This document shows positions 60,794-64,000 of a stretch of 64,000 nucleotides of DNA, piece after piece. The first letter of the stretch is position 1; every line of letters starts with the position of its first letter. The position numbers and the translations under genes were made by a program. The notes under the pieces are model-generated. The model was not told the origin of the DNA. It made no database searches and was given only the letters and a program-made list of their open reading frames with translations. The DNA comes from Accumulibacter appositus (GTDB taxonomy: Bacteria > Pseudomonadota > Gammaproteobacteria > Burkholderiales > Rhodocyclaceae), in assembly GCF_035440685.1 (NCBI RefSeq), contig NZ_DAORMW010000001.1; one strand, given 5' to 3'.

Positions 60794-61266
60794 TCAGACA
60801 CCTGCAATGCCAAAGATTATAAGTCGAAAAGAGCGTATAGCCAGCGTCGAGAGATCGGCGATCCTGCTGTCCTACACCAACGCTTTTCACTGACCCACTG
60901 GAAAATTGCTAGCAGGGATTACCGAGGGGACAACCCTCAATAAGCATCACGGACCAAGGCCCTTCGGAAAAACCCTGCTGCGTGGTAGTTTCAGGAGTTT
61001 GGCGAAAGTAACGCTGTTTGGCCGGTGACTCGCTGCTCAGACCGCCATCGTTCCAGAACCTTCTGGAGACGTCCTTGCCGTTCAGCCGCCTTCCGAACGC
61101 ATTCGCGTACTCTTAGTACGCTTGCTGCTCTCTCGACTTCCGGTTGCCCAACTGATGATCGGACACCGGAAGTGAGAGCGCCATCTGCCTGCTTTTCAGG
61201 TGATGTGCAAGTCACCCTTCATACGTTACTTGCCAATGAAGGGTGCGTTTAAACGCGAGATCGAGA
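60794..61266. repeat. Structured, possibly repetitive element between dctP and dctQ
   Basis: 473 nt without a supported gene, inside what should be one TRAP operon. It contains several perfect inverted repeats: CCAGAA-CC-TTCTGG (61053-61066), GCGTAC-TCTTA-GTACGC (61105-61121), ACTTCCGGT/ACCGGAAGT (61136-61144 with 61165-61173), CACCCTTCAT/ATGAAGGGTG (61213-61222 with 61236-61245) and the palindrome GCGTTTAAACGC (61245-61256). On the minus strand a short frame ends in a distinctive Cys/Pro/Gly tail (IEGCPLGNPC) at about 60910. It may be a MITE-like insertion or the remnant of a mobile element. Confidence 0.5.
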
Positions 61267-62277
61267 TTACTTTTTGTTTTTCATGATATCAATTAGCTGC
61301 TTGCTGTATTTGTCCTGGGCAGCATATTCATCCAACAGGCTGGCGCCGGCAGCCGCCCAGGCCTTGCGATCTGCCTCGGACGGTTCCGGGCTCCACAGCA
61401 AACCTTTTTTCTCCATTTCGGCAACCGCTTCGGATTCCCACTTCTTGGACATTGCAAGCTGCTCCTCGGCATGTATCACCGTGGCCTTACGCACCACATC
61501 CTGCAAATCTGCCGGCAGCTTTTTCCAGGCAGCGCGATTTACAATGATCGGCAGCACCTGTGCGCCTGCGAGCGGCAAGCGGTACATGTACTTGGCCACT
61601 TCCACATGGTTGCCATCACGGTGGTCAATCATGTTGCTGCCGATAGAACCGTCGATGACACCGGTTGCCATGCTCGTGTAGATCTCGTTCCACGCCAGCG
61701 ACACCGGTGACGCGCCCAGATTACGCAGGAATTTTCCATAGGCACCCGGCGCACGGATTTTCAGGCCTTTGAAATCGGCGATGGAATTGATCGGATTCTT
61801 GGTGATTACATATACCGGCGGCTGAATGTAGGGCTCCAGCCACACCAACCCCTGAGAGCCGTAGGCTTTTTCCAGCACTTTGTCCCAGCCCTTCTCATGA
61901 AACAGCTTGTACAGTTCGGCCGTATCATCGGTTCCGCCCGGCAGCCCGATCTCCACTATGCCGGCGGGCAGTTCACCCGCATGCATCGACTGGAAAGGTG
62001 CCCCCATGGTGATCAGTCCTGATTTTACCGCACTCAGAAGGCCCGTCGTGCCGACGCCTTCACCCGAATAAAGCACCTGCACTTTGATACGACCGGCGGA
62101 CATCGATTCGATATTACTGCCCAGCTTTTCATAGAGCGTACCGAATGCTGTGCCACGCCCGTAGAGGTTAGCGAAACGCCAGTTATAATCGGCCGCGGAC
62201 ACCTGGGCCGCTATAAGACCTGAAAGCAACGTGGCGGCTAGCACCAAAGTCGTCATTATCTTTCGCAATTTCAGCAT
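61267..62277 (-). CDS. TRAP transporter solute-binding protein (DctP family), system 2
   Basis: 336 residues from ATG 62277 (GGAGAAATAT upstream); the longer frame lacks a signal peptide. Signal peptide 1-29 (ending QVSAAD). DctP features: FGTLYEKLGSNIESMSAGRIKVQVLYSGE, INSIADFKGLKIRAPGAYGKFLRNLGASPVSLAWNEIYTSMATGVIDGSIG. Substrate unknown. It is upstream of dctQ/dctM on the same strand. Confidence 0.92.
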   Translation of the reverse strand: MLKLRKIMTTLVLAATLLSGLIAAQVSAADYNWRFANLYGRGTAFGTLYEKLGSNIESMSAGRIKVQVLYSGEGVGTTGLLSAVKSGLITMGAPFQSMHAGELPAGIVEIGLPGGTDDTAELYKLFHEKGWDKVLEKAYGSQGLVWLEPYIQPPVYVITKNPINSIADFKGLKIRAPGAYGKFLRNLGASPVSLAWNEIYTSMATGVIDGSIGSNMIDHRDGNHVEVAKYMYRLPLAGAQVLPIIVNRAAWKKLPADLQDVVRKATVIHAEEQLAMSKKWESEAVAEMEKKGLLWSPEPSEADRKAWAAAGASLLDEYAAQDKYSKQLIDIMKNKK

Positions 62278-63252
62278 ATCATATTTCTCCGTGTTGTTAC
62301 ATCGGTTGTCGGCAGGAGATAAACCCCCCCGTTTTCGGCACTTACTCATCCTTTTATGAATAGACTGCTATGAAAAATAGCATTAAGTTCATCTAAAGGC
62401 TGATTTACTACTATCAACTACCGTCTTGATGGGATTACCGCAGGGGTACCCATTTGGCTGCTGCATTGTTACCCAAGCGAGCTGGGATTTATAGAGGTGT
62501 TGGCGGCGGCGCGGCGCAAGTCGCCGACCGGACGGAGGAATGCTGGCCATGCCCTTCTCCTCGTAGAATAGGAGTTCCAAAGCAAGTAGTGTGCCCGGTT
62601 CGACGGGATGCGGCCCACGCCCGTGCCGTTTGTCATCAAGCCTGTATTTCCAGGCTTCGCGGGACCTTGGGCACAGCGCCTTGGCACTATCCTTCTGCAT
62701 TGCGACGCTGCCAGCCGGCTCCTCCGCCCCGTTTGGGTGCAAGCGACGCAGTGAGTGCTCCGCCAAGAGGCCGCGCCGTTTTCGGCGCTTCCCCGCCAAC
62801 CGTGGGCCGCCTGCGCTGCGCCCCCTTTCGCCCCCCTTCGCGGCCCACTCCCCGCGAACGAGCCGAGCTGCGGTTTCGAGAGCTGATCCTAGGGTATTGA
62901 TTGGCTAAAAAAACAACCAATTGCCACACATGGCGTAGAGCCAATCCCAAGACAAACGGGCGAAGCTTCCCGCAAGCCATCCGCCGGGCGACGACGTCGC
63001 TGGCGACCTGTCGGACTTTCCCCACGCCGGATCCACATACAGATAACAAGCAGTTTCGAGCACCCGGATCTAGCTGGCGTTAAGTCCGACAGGCTGCTCG
63101 AACTCGCGAGCCCTCCGCGGGCGCCGCGAGAGTCCTTGCAGTTGACCTGGATCAGGCCGCCGCCGCCTCGTGTGCCTTAGCATTTTTGCTTTCGGCGAAG
63201 CGCTTCGCGGCCACGACTTTCGGACGCTCCGCCAGACATTGGAAGAAATCCC
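62278..63252. other. 975-nt intergenic region before the class I PHA synthase gene
   Basis: Divergent region between dctP (minus) and phaC (plus). A minus-strand frame of 136 codons (62799-62389) has no recognisable domain and ends PNGYPCGNPIKTVV. Hairpins include AAGCCTG/CAGGCTT (around 62639-62658) and a nested set at 63007-63102 (listed). The promoter of phaC must be near 63100-63250, but no consensus stands out; CGAAGCGCTTCG (about 63196-63207) is a 12-bp palindrome. Confidence 0.5.
63007..63102. repeat. Interleaved inverted repeats upstream of phaC
   Basis: CCTGTCGGACTT (63007-63018) pairs perfectly with AAGTCCGACAGG (63082-63093). A second pair, TTCGAGCA (63054-63061) and TGCTCGAA (63095-63102), is interleaved with the first in the order 1-2-1'-2'. 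As RNA this could form a pseudoknot; as DNA it could be a binding site or element end. Confidence 0.45.
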
Positions 63253-64000
63253 ATGAGCGAAAATCCTGAGAACACCCTGCCACCCTCCACCGACGCGGAA
63301 GCCACGGAAGATGGCGCATCGACCAGCCTGCCGAGCGGCCCCTCAGGCACCGGCGCCAGCAACAAGCCGCTTGCCAAGCGGCGCCCCAGAGCAGGCGCGA
63401 CGAGCCGCAAGAAACCGGCTCCCAGCTCCGTAACAACCCCGGGAGCAGGCGAAGCTGCGGCAAGCAGCATCCCACCGACCGGCGAAGCAGAAAGCACGGC
63501 AGCCAACGAGCGCCGACCCAGAGCGACCCGGCAGAGCAAGTCGGCCAAGGCGCCGGCGACGACCGGAGCGGCCCGGAACGTGGCGACGGACCTCAAAGCC
63601 GGGGCGAAAGCAGCAACGACACCCGGCGCGACCGCCGCCACCCCAGCGCACGCAGACCTGTCTCGCCGCCTCGGTGATCGCCACCTCCTCGACTCCAGCG
63701 CACTCGAAGAAATCGACCGCATGACCAATGTCGCGCTCGGCAAACTTAGCGGAGGCATTTCTCCGGCGTCGCTAGCCATGGCCTACCTCGACTGGATGGT
63801 GCACCTGGCTTCTTCACCCGGAAAACAGTTCCAATTGGCCGCCAAGGCGACACGCAAAGCCATGCGTCTGGGCAGCTACGCCCTGACATCGGCGGTCACC
63901 GGCAACGCCGAGCCGTGCATCCAGCCACTCCCCGGCGATCATCGTTTCGACCATCCCGGCTGGCAGCGTTTTCCCTACAACGTCATCTACCAGGGCTTCC
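63253..64000 (+). CDS. phaC: Class I-type PHA synthase, 3' end outside the window
   Basis: 249 residues visible, open to the window end. GGAAGAAA precedes the ATG. Residues 1-140 are a low-complexity Ala/Pro/Thr/Lys/Arg-rich extension (KRRPRAGATSRKK, RRPRATRQSKSAK). Then comes the short PHBC_N domain (EEIDRMTNVALGKLSGGISPASLAMAYLDWMVHLASSPGKQ) and the start of the PhaC_N domain (GDHRFDHPGWQRFPYNVIYQGF). The catalytic Cys lies beyond the window. This is a second PHA synthase, different in class from PhaCE at 51.4-53.7 kb. Confidence 0.88.
   Translation, partial: MSENPENTLPPSTDAEATEDGASTSLPSGPSGTGASNKPLAKRRPRAGATSRKKPAPSSVTTPGAGEAAASSIPPTGEAESTAANERRPRATRQSKSAKAPATTGAARNVATDLKAGAKAATTPGATAATPAHADLSRRLGDRHLLDSSALEEIDRMTNVALGKLSGGISPASLAMAYLDWMVHLASSPGKQFQLAAKATRKAMRLGSYALTSAVTGNAEPCIQPLPGDHRFDHPGWQRFPYNVIYQGF

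Noticed and set aside
62389..62799. 136-codon minus-strand frame as a real gene
   Set aside because: No domain, no good ribosome binding site and skewed composition; kept only as part of the possible repeat observation.
63177..63779. 200-codon minus-strand frame opposite the class I PHA synthase start
   Set aside because: Low-complexity shadow; the plus strand continues open to the window end and contains the PHBC_N domain.
1..64000. CRISPR arrays, tRNA/rRNA genes, integrases and intact insertion sequences
   Set aside because: Looked for on both strands by eye; no regularly spaced repeats, cloverleaf-like tRNA, rRNA segments or transposase motifs were recognised. A covariance or HMM search would be needed to exclude small RNAs.

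Overview
The window looks like chromosomal DNA of a GC-rich betaproteobacterium, most likely Rhodocyclales and close to 'Candidatus Accumulibacter' (inference from gene content, not from a database search). The signs are two polyhydroxyalkanoate (PHA) synthase systems, a glycogen-debranching locus under partner-switching control, a PEP-CTERM protein behind a sigma-54-type promoter, several TRAP transporters, an NAD-linked formate dehydrogenase and several c-di-GMP proteins. No rRNA, tRNA or CRISPR array was seen.

Layout. 1-2.1 kb: end of a GGDEF-EAL protein and a DJ-1/PfpI protein. 2.2-8.3 kb: a tight plus-strand run with a methyltransferase, a binding-protein/permease fusion, a second permease, a second binding protein and a membrane SpoIIE/RsbU-type phosphatase; there is no ABC ATPase. 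8.3-14.2 kb: a PrdX-type deacylase (minus), an AGE-family epimerase-like protein, a STAS protein 1 nt upstream of glgX, a second STAS protein and an RsbW-like ATPase. 14.2-15.6 kb: an HD-GYP protein.

16.2-32.1 kb is a defence island, all on the plus strand and mostly translationally coupled: Fic, hsdR, hsdM, a small ORF, hsdS, a PtuA-like ATPase and PtuB-like HNH protein (Septu-like), a PD-(D/E)XK nuclease, then an ATPase-PIN nuclease-RNA ligase trio, an HNH nuclease and a second Fic protein. The ATPase-PIN-RNA ligase trio is the best candidate here for an undescribed system, because it puts a predicted RNA cutter and a predicted RNA sealer under one ATPase.

32.2-37.2 kb: formate dehydrogenase (fused NuoE/NuoF-like subunit plus alpha subunit) and a DUF1499 protein. 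37.3-39.8 kb: hemerythrin-GGDEF and PEP-CTERM proteins. 40.0-42.1 kb: pgk-tpiA, where Pgk resembles the long eukaryotic form. 42.5-44.2 kb: carbamoyltransferase. 44.8-47.9 kb: TRAP transporter 1. 47.9-51.2 kb: dual-specificity phosphatase, PQQ-type sugar dehydrogenase, YkgJ-type protein and an exported Pcm. 51.4-56.8 kb: a minus-strand PHA operon (SDR, thiolase, two MaoC proteins, PhaE, PhaC). 57.3-58.9 kb: MocR regulator. 58.9-62.3 kb: TRAP transporter 2, interrupted by a structured, possibly repetitive element. 63.25 kb to the end: start of a second, class I type PHA synthase.

The carbon-storage theme (PHA synthesis, glycogen debranching, amino-acid sensing/transport, formate oxidation) fits a feast-famine lifestyle. 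Product names rest on motifs read by eye; substrates of the transporters, the epimerase-like protein and the defence nucleases are not determined by the sequence.
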